A DNA stretch of 64,000 nt, from contig JAEPQK010000001.1 in assembly GCA_017640615.1 (NCBI GenBank), positions 124,001 to 188,000 on the forward strand, read 5' to 3'. Shown here piece after piece: positions 8,745-21,195 of this stretch (position 1 is the stretch's first letter; each line of letters begins with the position of its first letter). Source of the DNA: Rhizobiaceae bacterium. GTDB taxonomy: Bacteria > Pseudomonadota > Alphaproteobacteria > Rhizobiales > Rhizobiaceae. The position numbers and the translations under genes are program-made. The notes under the pieces are model-generated. The model ran no database searches. It saw only the letters and a list, made by a program, of their open reading frames with translations, and had not been told where the DNA came from.

Positions 8745-9419
8745 ATGAGCCAGAAGAGCTACGTGCTCAAGGCCGAGGCGCGCGATCGGGTCGGTAAGGG
8801 GTCCGCCCGGGCACTGCGTCGCAGCGGCCGCATACCCGCCGTCATTTACGGCGACAACAAACCACCACTTTCGATTTCCCTGCCCTACAAGGAAGTCCAT
8901 CTCAAGCTGAACGGCGGCGGGTTCATGACCACGCTGGCCACGATCGACGTCAACGGCGAGAAGATTCAGGTTCTGCCGCGCGACTATCAGCTCGATCCGG
9001 TGCGCGACTTCACCATGCATGTCGACTTTCTGCGCATCGGCAAGGGATCGGTGGTGACCGTGAACATTCCGGTCCACTTTGAAAACGAAGAGGCCTCGCC
9101 CGGCATCAAGCGCGGCGGCGTGCTGAACATCGTGCGCCACGATGTGGAGTGCTCCGCACCTGCGACTGCGATTCCGGAATACATCACCGTTGACCTGACG
9201 GGTCTCGACATCGGCGATTCCGTGCATATCTCGGCAATCGCACTGCCCGAGGGTGTGAGCCCGACGATTACCGACCGCGACTTCACCGTGGCCACCGTTG
9301 CCGCGCCTGCGAGCCTCAAGAGTGAGGACGATGAGGCGGCCGAGGAGGATGCGGACGAAGAGGCCGAGGACGAGACCGAAGGCGACGAGGAAGAGGCCGA
9401 GGGCGAAACCGAAGAGTAA
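8745..9419 (+). CDS. rplY: 50S ribosomal protein L25/general stress protein Ctc
   Basis: 224 residues from ATG 8745, which follows GAAAGGA; earlier in-frame ATGs at 8706 and 8727 would add a non-conserved leader. The N-terminal L25 domain (about 1-95) binds 5S rRNA; the C-terminal TL5-like domain (about 100-190) marks the long Ctc form. The last 35 residues are almost entirely Glu/Asp, a common acidic tail in this lineage. pth follows after 18 bp, the usual rplY-pth pair linked to translation. Confidence 0.95.
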   Translation: MSQKSYVLKAEARDRVGKGSARALRRSGRIPAVIYGDNKPPLSISLPYKEVHLKLNGGGFMTTLATIDVNGEKIQVLPRDYQLDPVRDFTMHVDFLRIGKGSVVTVNIPVHFENEEASPGIKRGGVLNIVRHDVECSAPATAIPEYITVDLTGLDIGDSVHISAIALPEGVSPTITDRDFTVATVAAPASLKSEDDEAAEEDADEEAEDETEGDEEEAEGETEE

Positions 9420-9437
9420 GCCCTTTCGGGAGAGAAA

Positions 9438-10154
9438 ATGCGACTTATCGCGGGTCTCGGAAATCCCGGTCAGAAATATCAGAACCACCGGCACAATGTC
9501 GGCTTCATGGCGGCGGACGCGATTGTCCGCCGCCATTCCTTTTCGCCTTGGTCGAAGAAGTTTCAGGGGCTGGTTGCCGAAGGCAATCTCGGCGGCGAAA
9601 AGGTTTTGATCCTCAAACCGCAGACCTTCATGAACAATTCCGGCCAGGCGGTCGGCGAGGCAATGCGCTTCTTCAAGATCGCGCCCGCCGATCTGATCGT
9701 CATCTACGACGAGCTCGATCTCGCGCCCGCCAAGGTGCGGGTGAAAACCGGCGGCGGTGCCGGCGGCCATAACGGCATCAAATCCATCGATGCGCATTGC
9801 GGTAAAGATTATCGGCGCGTTCGGGTCGGCATCGGGCATCCCGGTGCAAAGGAGCGTGTTCATGGCCATGTGCTGGGTGATTTCGCCAAGTCCGATGAAG
9901 TTTGGCTCGATCCTCTGCTCGACGCGCTGGCCGATGCCGCGCCCATGCTGGTTGCCGGCGACGATAGCGGCTTCATGAACAAGGTGAGCCTCGCAGTGAA
10001 GGGAAGCGCGCCTGAAGCGGCCGCAAAACCGGTGAAGCCGCCCGCGAAAGGGCAAAGCCATATCCGGCAAGCACGGGCAAAAAAGCCCGCAGTCGAAATT
10101 CCCGAAACTGGCCCAATGGCGGCGATGCTGAAAAAGCTGTTCGGCAAGGACTGA
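9438..10154 (+). CDS. pth: Peptidyl-tRNA hydrolase
   Basis: Releases tRNA from peptidyl-tRNA dropped by ribosomes. 238 residues, about 45 longer than the E. coli enzyme because of a Lys/Pro/Ala-rich C-terminal tail (about 190-238). The active-site signature is present: GLGNPG near residue 6, the catalytic His19 in [17 protein letters not shown] with Asn, and the YDELDL Asp. GGGAGGHNG completes the family pattern. The start at 9438 follows GGGAGAG. Confidence 0.96.
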   Translation: MRLIAGLGNPGQKYQNHRHNVGFMAADAIVRRHSFSPWSKKFQGLVAEGNLGGEKVLILKPQTFMNNSGQAVGEAMRFFKIAPADLIVIYDELDLAPAKVRVKTGGGAGGHNGIKSIDAHCGKDYRRVRVGIGHPGAKERVHGHVLGDFAKSDEVWLDPLLDALADAAPMLVAGDDSGFMNKVSLAVKGSAPEAAAKPVKPPAKGQSHIRQARAKKPAVEIPETGPMAAMLKKLFGKD

Positions 10155-10195
10155 CGTCAAGTTGCATCGCAGGGGGCGTCCCCCGGGACTTGACG
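10155..10195 (+). repeat. Nested inverted repeat between pth and ychF
   Basis: Outer arms CGTCAAGT (10155-10162) and ACTTGACG (10188-10195) are perfect complements. Inside them GGGGG-CGT-CCCCC (10172-10184) forms a second stem. The structure starts immediately after the pth stop and has no T-run. It may be a transcript-end structure for pth or part of the ychF leader. Confidence 0.55.
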
Positions 10196-10258
10196 ATCGT
10201 GGACCCTTTCGCCCATACGCCGAGGCAAATCACAACTCCCCCTCAGGACTGAACGATC

Positions 10259-11362
10259 ATGGGCTTCAAATGCGGTATCGTCGGCTTGCCGAATGTCGGC
10301 AAATCGACGCTCTTCAATGCGCTGACCAAGACGGCCGCCGCCCAGGCCGCCAACTATCCCTTCTGCACCATCGAGCCCAACACCGGCGAGGTGGCGGTGC
10401 CGGACCCGCGGCTCGGCAAGATCGCGGCGATCGCCAAGTCGAAAGAGGTGATCCCGACCCGCATTTCTTTCGTTGATATTGCCGGGCTGGTGCGCGGCGC
10501 ATCGAAAGGCGAGGGGCTCGGAAACCAGTTCCTTGCCAATATCCGCGAAGTCGATGCCATTGTGCATGTGCTGCGTTGCTTCGAGGATGATGACATCACG
10601 CATGTCGAAGGCCGCATTGACCCGGTTGCCGACGCCGAGACGGTCGAGACCGAGCTAATGCTCGCTGACCTGGAGAGTCTGGAGCGGCGCACTGACCAGA
10701 CTCGCAAACGTGCGACCGGCAAGGACAAGGAAGCCATCACGGTGCTGCCGATGATGGAAAAGGCATTGGCACTGCTGCAGGATGGCAAGCCGGTGCGCAT
10801 GCTGCTGGACGGTATCGCAGCGGAAGATTTGCGCATTCTGCAGCGCCTCAATCTGCTGACTTCGAAGCCGGTGCTTTACGTCTGCAATGTGGCTGAGGCA
10901 GACGCCGCGGAAGGCAATGTGCATACCACGGCTGTAGATGCTATGGCGGCCGGACAGGGCGCGCGCACCGTGGTCATATCGGCGGCAATCGAGGCGGAAG
11001 TCGCGCAGCTCGACGAAGCGGAAGCGCGCGAATATCTGGACGCGATGGGGTTGGAAGAACCAGGCCTCGATCGCCTGATCCGCGAGGGCTACAAACTGCT
11101 CGACCTGATCACTTTCTTCACCGCCGGCCCCAAGGAGTCACGCGCATGGACCGTTCACAAGGGCGCCAAGGCGCCGCAGGCCGCGGGCGCGATCCACACC
11201 GATTTTGAGCGTGGCTTCATCCGCGCGCAGACGATTGCCTATGACGACTATGTTGGTCTCGGCGGTGAGGTGCCCGCGAAGGAAGCCGGCAAGGCGCGCG
11301 ACGAAGGCAAGGAATATGTCGTCCATGACGGCGACGTGATGCTGTTCAAGTTCAATACGTAG
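10259..11362 (+). CDS. ychF: Redox-regulated ATPase YchF (Obg-family)
   Basis: 367 residues. The G1 loop GLPNVGKST near residue 8, the switch region and [20 protein letters not shown] identify the Obg-like YchF/OLA1 ATPase, which hydrolyses ATP rather than GTP, binds ribosomes, and affects the oxidative stress response. A coiled-coil insert (about 130-160) and a C-terminal TGS domain (about 280-365, [15 protein letters not shown]) are visible. The rplY-pth-ychF order is conserved in this order of bacteria. Confidence 0.96.
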   Translation: MGFKCGIVGLPNVGKSTLFNALTKTAAAQAANYPFCTIEPNTGEVAVPDPRLGKIAAIAKSKEVIPTRISFVDIAGLVRGASKGEGLGNQFLANIREVDAIVHVLRCFEDDDITHVEGRIDPVADAETVETELMLADLESLERRTDQTRKRATGKDKEAITVLPMMEKALALLQDGKPVRMLLDGIAAEDLRILQRLNLLTSKPVLYVCNVAEADAAEGNVHTTAVDAMAAGQGARTVVISAAIEAEVAQLDEAEAREYLDAMGLEEPGLDRLIREGYKLLDLITFFTAGPKESRAWTVHKGAKAPQAAGAIHTDFERGFIRAQTIAYDDYVGLGGEVPAKEAGKARDEGKEYVVHDGDVMLFKFNT

Positions 11363-11374
11363 ACGGTACGGGGA

Positions 11375-12067
11375 TCAATCCCTCATCAGCAGCTGGCGGG
11401 CGTTGGAAAAGAACTGACGCCGGATGAGTACCAGCGCCACCGCGATTGTCGTCACTGCGAAAACCTCGGGCCCTGCGAACCAGCCGAGATAGGCAAGCGC
11501 CATGAACAGGCTGCGCTGGCCTGCGGTGAAGTGTTTGCCGGCGATCGTGTTCATCTCGCCCGCCCGCAGCGCCTGTTTGACTCGCGTTTCGCGGTCGGTT
11601 TCCTCCGGCTGCTGCACTGCGCCGATTATGATCGAGCAATAGTTGAACAGCCGGTATGACCAGCCGAACTTGAAGAAGGCATAGACGAAAATCAGCGTCA
11701 GGCCGGCGAGCTTGAGCTCGAATACGACGCGGCTGATGGCGTCGATGACCGGGATGTCTTCAAAGAGCCGCAGCGCCTCGTCCGTTGCGCCGAGCGCTGC
11801 GAAACAACCGCCGATCGCCAGCATGGAAGCGGTGCCGAAGTAGGCCGCACCTTGCTGCAGCCCTGCAAGGATCGTGGCATCGACGATGCGTATTTCACGT
11901 TCAGCCAGAACCAGCATCCACTCGCGACGCCGGCGCGCCATCAGGCCCGACAGCGAGCGGTAACGCAGCGGCGAATGGTTGACCGTGATTTCCAGCGCGA
12001 GCCAAACGACCACGAAAAAGCCCAATGCTGCGAGGTCGGCAAGTTCGAGTGCAAGCAGTTTGGTCAT
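11375..12067 (-). CDS. DUF599 family inner-membrane protein
   Basis: 230 residues from ATG 12067, preceded by AAAGGTGA; the open frame continues to 12346 but that stretch overlaps the divergent gene and is low-quality. About four to five hydrophobic segments: one at the N-terminus (LADLAALGFFVVVWLAL), pairs in the middle, and one near the C-terminus. A polar stretch after the first helix contains Arg-rich residues. DUF599 is a membrane family of unknown function common in proteobacteria. It converges on ychF, with 12 bp between the stops. Confidence 0.8.
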   Translation of the reverse strand: MTKLLALELADLAALGFFVVVWLALEITVNHSPLRYRSLSGLMARRRREWMLVLAEREIRIVDATILAGLQQGAAYFGTASMLAIGGCFAALGATDEALRLFEDIPVIDAISRVVFELKLAGLTLIFVYAFFKFGWSYRLFNYCSIIIGAVQQPEETDRETRVKQALRAGEMNTIAGKHFTAGQRSLFMALAYLGWFAGPEVFAVTTIAVALVLIRRQFFSNARQLLMRD

Positions 12068-12212
12068 CGTGTTGAACGTCACCTTTCGTGTCGGCCAACG
12101 GCTTAGGCTTACCGGGTAGGCATCGCAAGTCAGTCGTGGAGAGGCGGTCAAATTGCGGTGACCCTCGCAATTGCGATTGCTTGCCCTCGCCGCGCCGCTA
12201 ATCTCTGCCGCT

Positions 12213-12839
12213 ATGAATAGCCAGACACATGTCATCATGGGGGCGGCGCTTTTCGGCAAGCCGATGCCGAAGCTTGCCTGGGCCGCGGCGGCGGGTGGCA
12301 TCGTGCCGGACGCTCCCATGTTTGCGATCATCGCGGTACTGCGCATGAGCGGCTATTCGCTGAACCAGATTTTCCGGGAGATCTACTGGGAACACTGGTG
12401 GCAGATCGCCAACGGGCTCGGCCATTCATTCTGGATATGGGGCGGGCTTGCCATCATCTCAGGCCTTCTGGCTCATCGCCAACGCAATCCCGACAGACAT
12501 GACGTCATGCTGGCCGGTCGCGCGAGCGCGGCGCCGATGGTATTTGCCTTTTCGGCGTCCGCGGTGCTGCACTCCTTCATCGACTTCCTGTGCCACCGCG
12601 ACGATGCCCATATGCATTTGTGGCCGTTCACGGAGTGGCGTTTCCGTTCGCCGGTGTCCTACTGGGACAGCAATCATTATGGCGACTGGTTCGGCCTGTT
12701 CGAGGCGCTTGTCGGGGTGGTGCTCGTTGTTGTGCTTTTCCGCCGGTACACATCCTGGCTGTTGCGCGGGGCGTTGCTTGTGGCGCTCGCGCTTTATGTC
12801 GCGGTGCCGGCTTTCTTCATTTTCAATCTTGGCGGCTGA
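12213..12839 (+). CDS. Membrane protein, YdjM/DUF457-like metal-dependent hydrolase type (often misnamed CobQ)
   Basis: 208 residues from ATG 12213. The start MNSQTHVIMGAALFGK with His6, then GGIVPDAPMF (Pro-Asp), and later FIDFLCHRDDAHMHLWPF resemble the His/Asp pattern of the membrane-bound metal-dependent hydrolase family of YdjM. Four or more hydrophobic segments are present. Related rhizobial genes are frequently labelled cobalamin biosynthesis protein CobQ, for which I see no support: there is no amidotransferase domain and no cob gene nearby. Divergent from the DUF599 gene. Confidence 0.6.
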   Translation: MNSQTHVIMGAALFGKPMPKLAWAAAAGGIVPDAPMFAIIAVLRMSGYSLNQIFREIYWEHWWQIANGLGHSFWIWGGLAIISGLLAHRQRNPDRHDVMLAGRASAAPMVFAFSASAVLHSFIDFLCHRDDAHMHLWPFTEWRFRSPVSYWDSNHYGDWFGLFEALVGVVLVVVLFRRYTSWLLRGALLVALALYVAVPAFFIFNLGG

Positions 12840-12939
12840 TCTGCCAGGGTCGGCAAAGCATCGGGCCAATAACGCCGTGGGGAATTGTCTTTGCCGTCAC
12901 GCGAGGCAATGATTGTTCAGGCATGAACAGGATTCGCCG

Positions 12940-13401
12940 ATGACCAGCAAAAAATGGGCGTTCGAGGATTTCGAAGAGGGAGCGGTTCTCGACATCGGAT
13001 CGAAAACCGTAACGGCTGAGGAGATTATCGAATTTGCCACGCAGTTCGATGCGCAGCCGATGCATCTCGACGAGGAAGCCGGCAAGGCGAGCATTCTCGG
13101 TGGGCTCGCGGCCTCGGGCTGGCACAGCTGCTGCATGTTTATGCGCATGATGTGCGACGGATTTCTGCTCGACTCGACCTCGCAGGGTTCGCCCGGCATC
13201 GCCTATGCGCGTTGGAAAAAGCCAGTGCTGGCAGGGGACACCCTGACTGGCAGCACCGTCATCGTAGCGAAGCGGGAATCGTCGTCGCGGCCCAATCTCG
13301 GTCTGGTCACTTGCCGGCACGAGTTGCGTAACCAGAAGAACGAGGTTGTGCTTGAACTGGAAAACACCGGCATGTTTCTGAAGCGTGAGGTGGCGCAATG
13401 A
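12940..13401 (+). CDS. MaoC family dehydratase (first of pair)
   Basis: 153 residues from ATG 12940, with AGGA eight bases upstream. Hot-dog fold enoyl-CoA hydratase-like protein: the catalytic Asp/His pair of (R)-hydratases is visible in FDAQPMHLDEEAG near residue 33, followed by LGGLAASGWHS. The overlap ATGA (13398-13401) with the next MaoC gene implies coupled synthesis, and the two probably form a heterodimer, as paired MaoC-like proteins often do. The CoA substrate is unknown. Confidence 0.88.
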   Translation: MTSKKWAFEDFEEGAVLDIGSKTVTAEEIIEFATQFDAQPMHLDEEAGKASILGGLAASGWHSCCMFMRMMCDGFLLDSTSQGSPGIAYARWKKPVLAGDTLTGSTVIVAKRESSSRPNLGLVTCRHELRNQKNEVVLELENTGMFLKREVAQ

Positions 13402-13868
13402 GCCTGGACAAATTTCTCGCGCTGGGCACCACAATCACGCTTGGGTCGCACACCTTCGAGCCGGAGGAGATCAAGGATTTTGCGCGCAAATACGACCCGC
13501 AGGCGTTTCATGTCGATGAGGTGGCGGCGGAGAAAAGCGTATTCGGCCGGCTGTGCGCGTCGGGCTGGCACACGGCCTCAATGTGGATGCGCTATAATCT
13601 GAAGAAGCGCGAGGACATGGGCGCCCGACCATGGGACGGGCCGGGTGCGCGGCCCGAGTTCGGCCCGTCGCCCGGATTTACCGACCTCAAATGGCTGCGC
13701 CCAGTCTTTGCCGGTGACACGATTACCTTCACCCGCACTGCGCTCAGCCACCGCGCGATGAATACGCGCCCGGGCTGGCGTGTGCTCACCATTCGCTGCG
13801 AAGCGCATAATCAGGATGGTGCGCCGGTGCTGACTTTCGACAGCGCGGTCCTGCTGAAGGCAGGGTAG
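13398..13868 (+). CDS. MaoC family dehydratase (second of pair)
   Basis: 156 residues. Same fold and active-site pattern as its upstream neighbour (YDPQAFHVDEVAA, then GRLCASGWH), but with an insert of about 25 residues rich in Pro/Gly/Arg (ARPWDGPGARPEF) before the strand around TDLKWLRPVFAGDT. Its start overlaps the stop of the first MaoC gene by 4 bp. The pair likely arose by duplication and then diverged. Likely (R)-specific acyl-CoA hydration or dehydration. Confidence 0.88.
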   Translation: MSLDKFLALGTTITLGSHTFEPEEIKDFARKYDPQAFHVDEVAAEKSVFGRLCASGWHTASMWMRYNLKKREDMGARPWDGPGARPEFGPSPGFTDLKWLRPVFAGDTITFTRTALSHRAMNTRPGWRVLTIRCEAHNQDGAPVLTFDSAVLLKAG

Positions 13869-13971
13869 AGGCATGACCTCCTGACAACCTTCTGTCAGGA
13901 TGCGGCGCGTATCGTTGCGGATTGAGCGGCGCGGCCTTTCTTTCGTTTCTGACTCTGACCATATTGACCAT

Positions 13972-17103
<3,132 letters not shown>

Positions 17104-17118
17104 GCCGACGGCGCTAAT

Positions 17119-17742
17119 TCACTTCTTCTTCGCCACGATGAAGGGGCGCGAGTCGCCGTGGAATTCGAAGACCACGATCTCGAAACCCGCTTTGGCGATC
17201 ATCGCCTTCAATTGCTTCGGCGAAACAAAACTCAGATCGGGCGGTGCTTTGCCGAACAGGCGCATCGCTGCAATCAGCGGCTGCAGAACAAGCCGCCTTG
17301 CGCCGCCTATGTTCGGAGTCTTGGAGATCAACAGACCGCCTGGGCGCATCAGTTCCGCGAGACGGTCAATCAGTGCCGGCACGTCCGGCACGAGATGCAG
17401 GAAGTTGTAGGCGAGCACTGCGTCATAGGGCGCATCTGGAAACGCGTCGTCGAAGGGTGTTGCGCGCACGAAATCGATGTTCGCTACGTTCGTCCCGGCC
17501 GCCTTTTCCCGGCCGATTGTAATCATCTCCGACGAAATGTCGCTCGCCGTGATGTGACCAACCTCCGGCGCCAGAAGCAGTGCCGTCGCGCCTGAGCCGC
17601 AGCCGACTTCGAGAACGCGAGCGTCCCGCGATAGGTGTTCGCGCGTGCGATCGATGGTGCGGTTGTAGCCTTCCATGTCCTTGATCGGATCGGCGGCATA
17701 TTTGCGCGCGATGCGGTTCCAGAAGTCTTCGGTCTCGGCCAT
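17119..17742 (-). CDS. Class I SAM-dependent methyltransferase
   Basis: 207 residues. The SAM-binding signature VLEVGCGSGATALLL lies near residues 43-57, with the acidic loop ASDISSEMI after it and a DAVLAYNFLHLV motif IV. The C-terminal part (GDSRPFIVAKKK) is common to small UbiE-like methyltransferases. It converges on uvrB with 15 bp between the stops. The substrate is not indicated by the sequence or context. Confidence 0.88.
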   Translation of the reverse strand: MAETEDFWNRIARKYAADPIKDMEGYNRTIDRTREHLSRDARVLEVGCGSGATALLLAPEVGHITASDISSEMITIGREKAAGTNVANIDFVRATPFDDAFPDAPYDAVLAYNFLHLVPDVPALIDRLAELMRPGGLLISKTPNIGGARRLVLQPLIAAMRLFGKAPPDLSFVSPKQLKAMIAKAGFEIVVFEFHGDSRPFIVAKKK

Positions 17743-17875
17743 TTGCTGTTTTTCCCGGTCGCTGTGTCGCGACGGATGTAGCCAAGCACCGGCTATTGCG
17801 GAAGTGCGCGGGGAGGTATTTCAGATATGCGTAGATGCATGGAAATCGCCTGAGGGCGGGGTGGCGAAATGCGCG

Positions 17876-18502
17876 TCAGCCGGCCTTCAAACAGGTCAGT
17901 TCCTGGCCCTCGCTCGGCGAGAATATCGCTTCGTCGCCCTGCTCCCAGAAGAAGCGGCCGAAGCTCGCATCATAGCGCGAGCCCGAGGCCGTGCGCGTCA
18001 GCGAGCCGGTGTCGATCATATCGCCATATTCAATGCGGATGCTGGGCAGCATGGTTTCGTAGAAATAGGTAGTGACCTCGTTGGCCGGGTTGTTGTCACA
18101 GGTCCAGGAAACGACAGCGAGCGGCTCGTCGAGCATCCATCTGGCCACGAGTCCGCCCTCGCGGCGCAAATACGCGTCCTCGACGCAGCCGCGCAGATCG
18201 TCCGATTTCCAGCACTCGTCGCGGCCCGATACCCAGCCGCGCTGGGTTGCCCGCAACTCATCCTCGGCCTGTTTCGCGCCCACATCCAGTGAGCCGATTT
18301 CCTGCAAGGCCTGGTCGAAGCGGTCTGCCAAAAGGCGGTCGATCGCAGCGAGATCGGCGTCGTTGCAAACAAGCTCCTCGGCGGAGCTCTCCGCCTTGGC
18401 GCAGTCAAAGGACGGCCCTTCGCCAACCTGCGCCAGCGCGCTGCCGACCGGTACAAATGCAAGGCCGGCTGCTGCGGAAGCAATCAGAGCATACCGGTTC
18501 AT
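17876..18502 (-). CDS. Exported lysozyme-inhibitor-type fusion: LprI (DUF1311) domain plus MliC-like domain
   Basis: 208 residues from ATG 18502. A signal peptide (hydrophobic core after MNRYALIA, cleavage near ALAQ) is followed by a DUF1311/LprI-type region with paired Cys (SFDCAKAESSAEELVC..., and DECW...GCVEDAYLRR), about 32-115. The last ~80 residues match the MliC pattern: WTCDNN near its start, an SGSRYDASFGRFFWEQGDEA block and a final Cys. Both domain types bind or inhibit c-type lysozyme in characterised proteins. The start overlaps the upstream hydrolase stop (ATGA, 18499-18502), so both are made together. Periplasmic location inferred. Confidence 0.75.
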   Translation of the reverse strand: MNRYALIASAAAGLAFVPVGSALAQVGEGPSFDCAKAESSAEELVCNDADLAAIDRLLADRFDQALQEIGSLDVGAKQAEDELRATQRGWVSGRDECWKSDDLRGCVEDAYLRREGGLVARWMLDEPLAVVSWTCDNNPANEVTTYFYETMLPSIRIEYGDMIDTGSLTRTASGSRYDASFGRFFWEQGDEAIFSPSEGQELTCLKAG

Positions 18503-20466
18503 TGCTCTTTCTCCTTGCCGACCCACGGCGCGATGTAGAATTCCGGTTTCGTGCTTGCCGGGCAGCTATTGTCCAGCTTGCGCGTCGGATCGTTGATGAA
18601 GGCGACGCCCATATCGACCACACAAGGCTGGTAAACGACCGCTCCGTGGCCGGCCTCGTGGATCAGGAAGGCCTGGCTGTTGGAAAGTGTTTCGGCGGCG
18701 TGGAAAGGCCAGCTGGGCGCGGTCTGCACGTCCCAGGTCGAGCCGATAGCCAGCGTCGGGATATCGCTGACAACACGATCGTGGAAACCGGGGCGCGGAT
18801 GCTGGTCAAACAGCTTGCAAATTTCGAAGAAGTACTTCGCTGAATTGTCCCACTGGAGGCGAACGATCTTTTCGTATTTAAGCGCTGACGTTAGTTGGTC
18901 GTAGCCCTCAGGCGAGTTGTAAGGAATGTCTTCCTGACAAGCGTAGACGAAGAGGTGACCGTTTGTGACAACGTCGTGCTCGGTTGCGGCAAGGCCGCGA
19001 TGCACCATCTCGAAAGCTTCCGCGACTTCCGTTTCGCTCATCGCTTCGATGATCGCGAGCAGCCGCGGCTGATAGTCTTCCGAGAAATGCTCGGTTACGA
19101 AATCGCGCAGTAGATCTTTTGAGGGTTCGGATGTCTGCAAGGCGGCATAGGCCACAACGGCAGCTCTCGCCTTTTCCGGGTCGCCCAGCATTGGTCCGGC
19201 TGCGCGCTGGAGTTCCTCATCGAACAGCGTGGCGAGCGGACCCAGCGACCGGAATTGACGCAGACTGTCTTTCAACTCGTCGACCGTCAGTTCAAGCGCG
19301 CGGTTCGCTTCCCGGGCGGCTCCTGCTTCGTGGAGCGCGATTTCGATCATGCGCTTCTGATCGTCGGTCAGTCGCCGCGTGCGTGCCCGAACGTCGACCG
19401 CATCCTGTTTCGGGAAGGCGAACGCCCTCGACAGGATCATTTCGACCGTCGGCATTTCCCCGCCATTGGCAATTTCGTAGATCGCGGCCGGCAGATATTT
19501 GGTGTAGCTCCCGTTGCGATACTGACCGTTGTGCGAGGTAATCATCGCTGAGACGATCACCGGCTCCAGCGGTGCGCCTTGATAGATGGCCTCTCCGGCC
19601 ATTGCCTTGTCGTATGCCTCATGCAGCTTCTGGCCGAGGTCGGGGTAGGCCGTATTGCAAGCTTCGTCGTTTCTGCACTCATCCAGGAGCAGCTCGATCG
19701 CCTCGTGCTGGGGGACGGCGAGCGTGTCGTAGAGCCGGATGGCCGGGCCCGCGACGCCGTCGATTATGACGGCGCGCAGGCCTTCGGGAGCTGAGCGCAT
19801 CACCTCCAGCGAGAGCTTTGTGCCGTACGAGATGCCATAGAGATTGTAGGTGTCGTAGCCCAGAGTTCTGGTAACGGCGCGCACGTCGAGAGCGTTCTGG
19901 TAGGTGTTGTAGTGCTCGAGTGGTACATCTGATGCACGCAGCTCGGTGATGCATTGCGTCATCACGTCCGGCGTGTCTTCCTCGCTGGCCGCGGATGCAA
20001 CGCCGGCGAGTTCCAGAATGTTGGCGGTCATGGCATTGAAGCAGACAGTCGAGCGACCCGACAGCCCTGCCGCGCGCTGATCGAACATCACGACATCGCG
20101 GTTGTTGCGCCAGGGCTCGAAGATACTTCCGAAGCCCTCGAGGCTCTCCAGCAAGCCGCCGCCCGGACCGCCATGAAGATGCACGAGCGGGTCGGGCTCC
20201 GGATACATGGAGTGCGATTTGAGGACCGTGAAAATGAGCTCGGTGCGGCCGCCGCCGGAAGCGTCGTGATCTTCGGGAACGCTCACCGTGCCGCAGATGA
20301 TCGTCTCGCCTTCGATTTCGAGCGGGCCGATGGGGCGTGGACAGGCCTGTATTTCGACCGGATATGCCGGGTCGTGGCCGCCTTCGATGAGTGTTTTGAA
20401 TGCGCTTGTGTCGACCTGGTCACCCGACAGGCCGATCAACAAAGCGATGATCTGGTCGTAATTCAC
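18499..20466 (-). CDS. Alpha/beta hydrolase, tripeptidyl/prolyl aminopeptidase-like (TAP family)
   Basis: 655 residues if GTG 20466 is the start: GGGAG lies 7 bases before it. A TTG at 20484 is an alternative. The oxyanion segment HLHGGPGGG, nucleophile elbow YGISYGT, and late Asp (STWDVQ) and His (EAGHGAVV) give a complete catalytic triad; the late region resembles the TAP C-terminal domain. A large helical insert lies between. No signal peptide is evident with either start, unusual for TAP-type exopeptidases, so export is open. The 3' end overlaps the lysozyme-inhibitor fusion gene. Confidence 0.8.
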   Translation of the reverse strand: MNYDQIIALLIGLSGDQVDTSAFKTLIEGGHDPAYPVEIQACPRPIGPLEIEGETIICGTVSVPEDHDASGGGRTELIFTVLKSHSMYPEPDPLVHLHGGPGGGLLESLEGFGSIFEPWRNNRDVVMFDQRAAGLSGRSTVCFNAMTANILELAGVASAASEEDTPDVMTQCITELRASDVPLEHYNTYQNALDVRAVTRTLGYDTYNLYGISYGTKLSLEVMRSAPEGLRAVIIDGVAGPAIRLYDTLAVPQHEAIELLLDECRNDEACNTAYPDLGQKLHEAYDKAMAGEAIYQGAPLEPVIVSAMITSHNGQYRNGSYTKYLPAAIYEIANGGEMPTVEMILSRAFAFPKQDAVDVRARTRRLTDDQKRMIEIALHEAGAAREANRALELTVDELKDSLRQFRSLGPLATLFDEELQRAAGPMLGDPEKARAAVVAYAALQTSEPSKDLLRDFVTEHFSEDYQPRLLAIIEAMSETEVAEAFEMVHRGLAATEHDVVTNGHLFVYACQEDIPYNSPEGYDQLTSALKYEKIVRLQWDNSAKYFFEICKLFDQHPRPGFHDRVVSDIPTLAIGSTWDVQTAPSWPFHAAETLSNSQAFLIHEAGHGAVVYQPCVVDMGVAFINDPTRKLDNSCPASTKPEFYIAPWVGKEKEQ

Positions 20467-20582
20467 GGCGAACTCCCATCTCAAAGGCCCAACCTGTGGC
20501 AGCAGGTGCGACAGTTTGACGACATTTGGATTGGGTCGGCAAGTTTAGCGGCAGCGCGCGCCGTCCGAAGGTTAAGGCTTTC

Positions 20583-20888
20583 TCACTCTTCCGGTTCGGT
20601 GGTGAAGAGAAGCGGGTAGCCCGCAGTCTTGCCCGCGTCGGTGGCGCGGGTCGCCTTTGTCTCCGCGACATCGCGCGTGAAGACGGCGACAACGCAGACG
20701 CCGCGCTGATGCGCGGTGATCATGATGCGGTAGGCCTCATCGTCGGTGGTGCGGAATTCGGCTTTCAGCACCTGCACGACAAACTCGCGGGGCGTGAAAT
20801 CGTCATTGACCAGAATGACCTTGTGCAGCTTGGGCCGCTCCGTCTCGGTGCGTGTCTTGACGCGTTTTTTGGTTGTGGTCTGGGTCAT
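20583..20888 (-). CDS. clpS: ATP-dependent Clp protease adaptor ClpS (ClpS2-like)
   Basis: 101 residues from ATG 20888. Delivers N-degron substrates to ClpAP. The N-degron pocket residues are present: Asn-Asp in VNDDFTPREFV and the His in TAHQRG. The sequence departs from the standard alphaproteobacterial ClpS1 (for example RTTDDEAYRIM and GVCVVAVFTRDVAETKATRATD) and no clpA is adjacent, which fits a second, ClpS2-type paralogue. The paralogue assignment is by eye only. Confidence 0.88.
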   Translation of the reverse strand: MTQTTTKKRVKTRTETERPKLHKVILVNDDFTPREFVVQVLKAEFRTTDDEAYRIMITAHQRGVCVVAVFTRDVAETKATRATDAGKTAGYPLLFTTEPEE

Positions 20889-20985
20889 GGTGTTGCCCGG
20901 CAGCGAAGCTTTGAACGGCTTCAATGCCGCAGCAAGTGGCGCATACCGCGCGACTGCGTGGCAAACCGGCGACTGGCGCGATCGC

Positions 20986-21195
20986 CTAGAGCGCCGTCAG
21001 ACCGGCGTTGACAAGATTGAGCGGCTGGCGCGCACCGCGCGCGTAGGCTTCTTCAACGCGGCTGGTCACGATGGCCCGGCCGTCCCGGTCGTCGATTCCA
21101 AGTTCGTCGCATACCGCATCGATGACATCGGTAACGTGGGCGTCGCCGGTGGCGCGATGCCGCCGATTGCTGCTGGCCTTGTACTGTCTTTTCAT
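20986..21195 (-). CDS. Small conserved hypothetical protein
   Basis: 69 residues from ATG 21195, which has a strong GGAGG site 6 bases upstream. The N-terminus is very basic (MKRQYKASSNRRHRA), followed by a helical, acidic region (DVIDAVCDELGIDDRDGRAI) and a conserved-looking RVEEAYARGARQPLNLVNAGL. No domain recognised. It lies upstream of clpS on the same strand with a 97-bp gap. The good ribosome site and biased third positions support it being real; function unknown. Confidence 0.6.
   Translation of the reverse strand: MKRQYKASSNRRHRATGDAHVTDVIDAVCDELGIDDRDGRAIVTSRVEEAYARGARQPLNLVNAGLTAL

Noticed and set aside
8466..10160. 564-codon minus-strand open frame across rplY and pth
   Set aside because: Both plus-strand genes are certain; the antisense frame has no recognisable domain and crosses the leader and terminator regions.
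12213..12839. CobQ (cobyric acid synthase) annotation for the membrane protein
   Set aside because: Multiple transmembrane segments and no P-loop or amidotransferase motif; the cobalamin label seen on similar genes is not supported.
13869..13971. LexA (SOS) box upstream of uvrB
   Set aside because: No GTTC-N7-GTTC or GAAC-N7-GTTC pattern is present in the gap.
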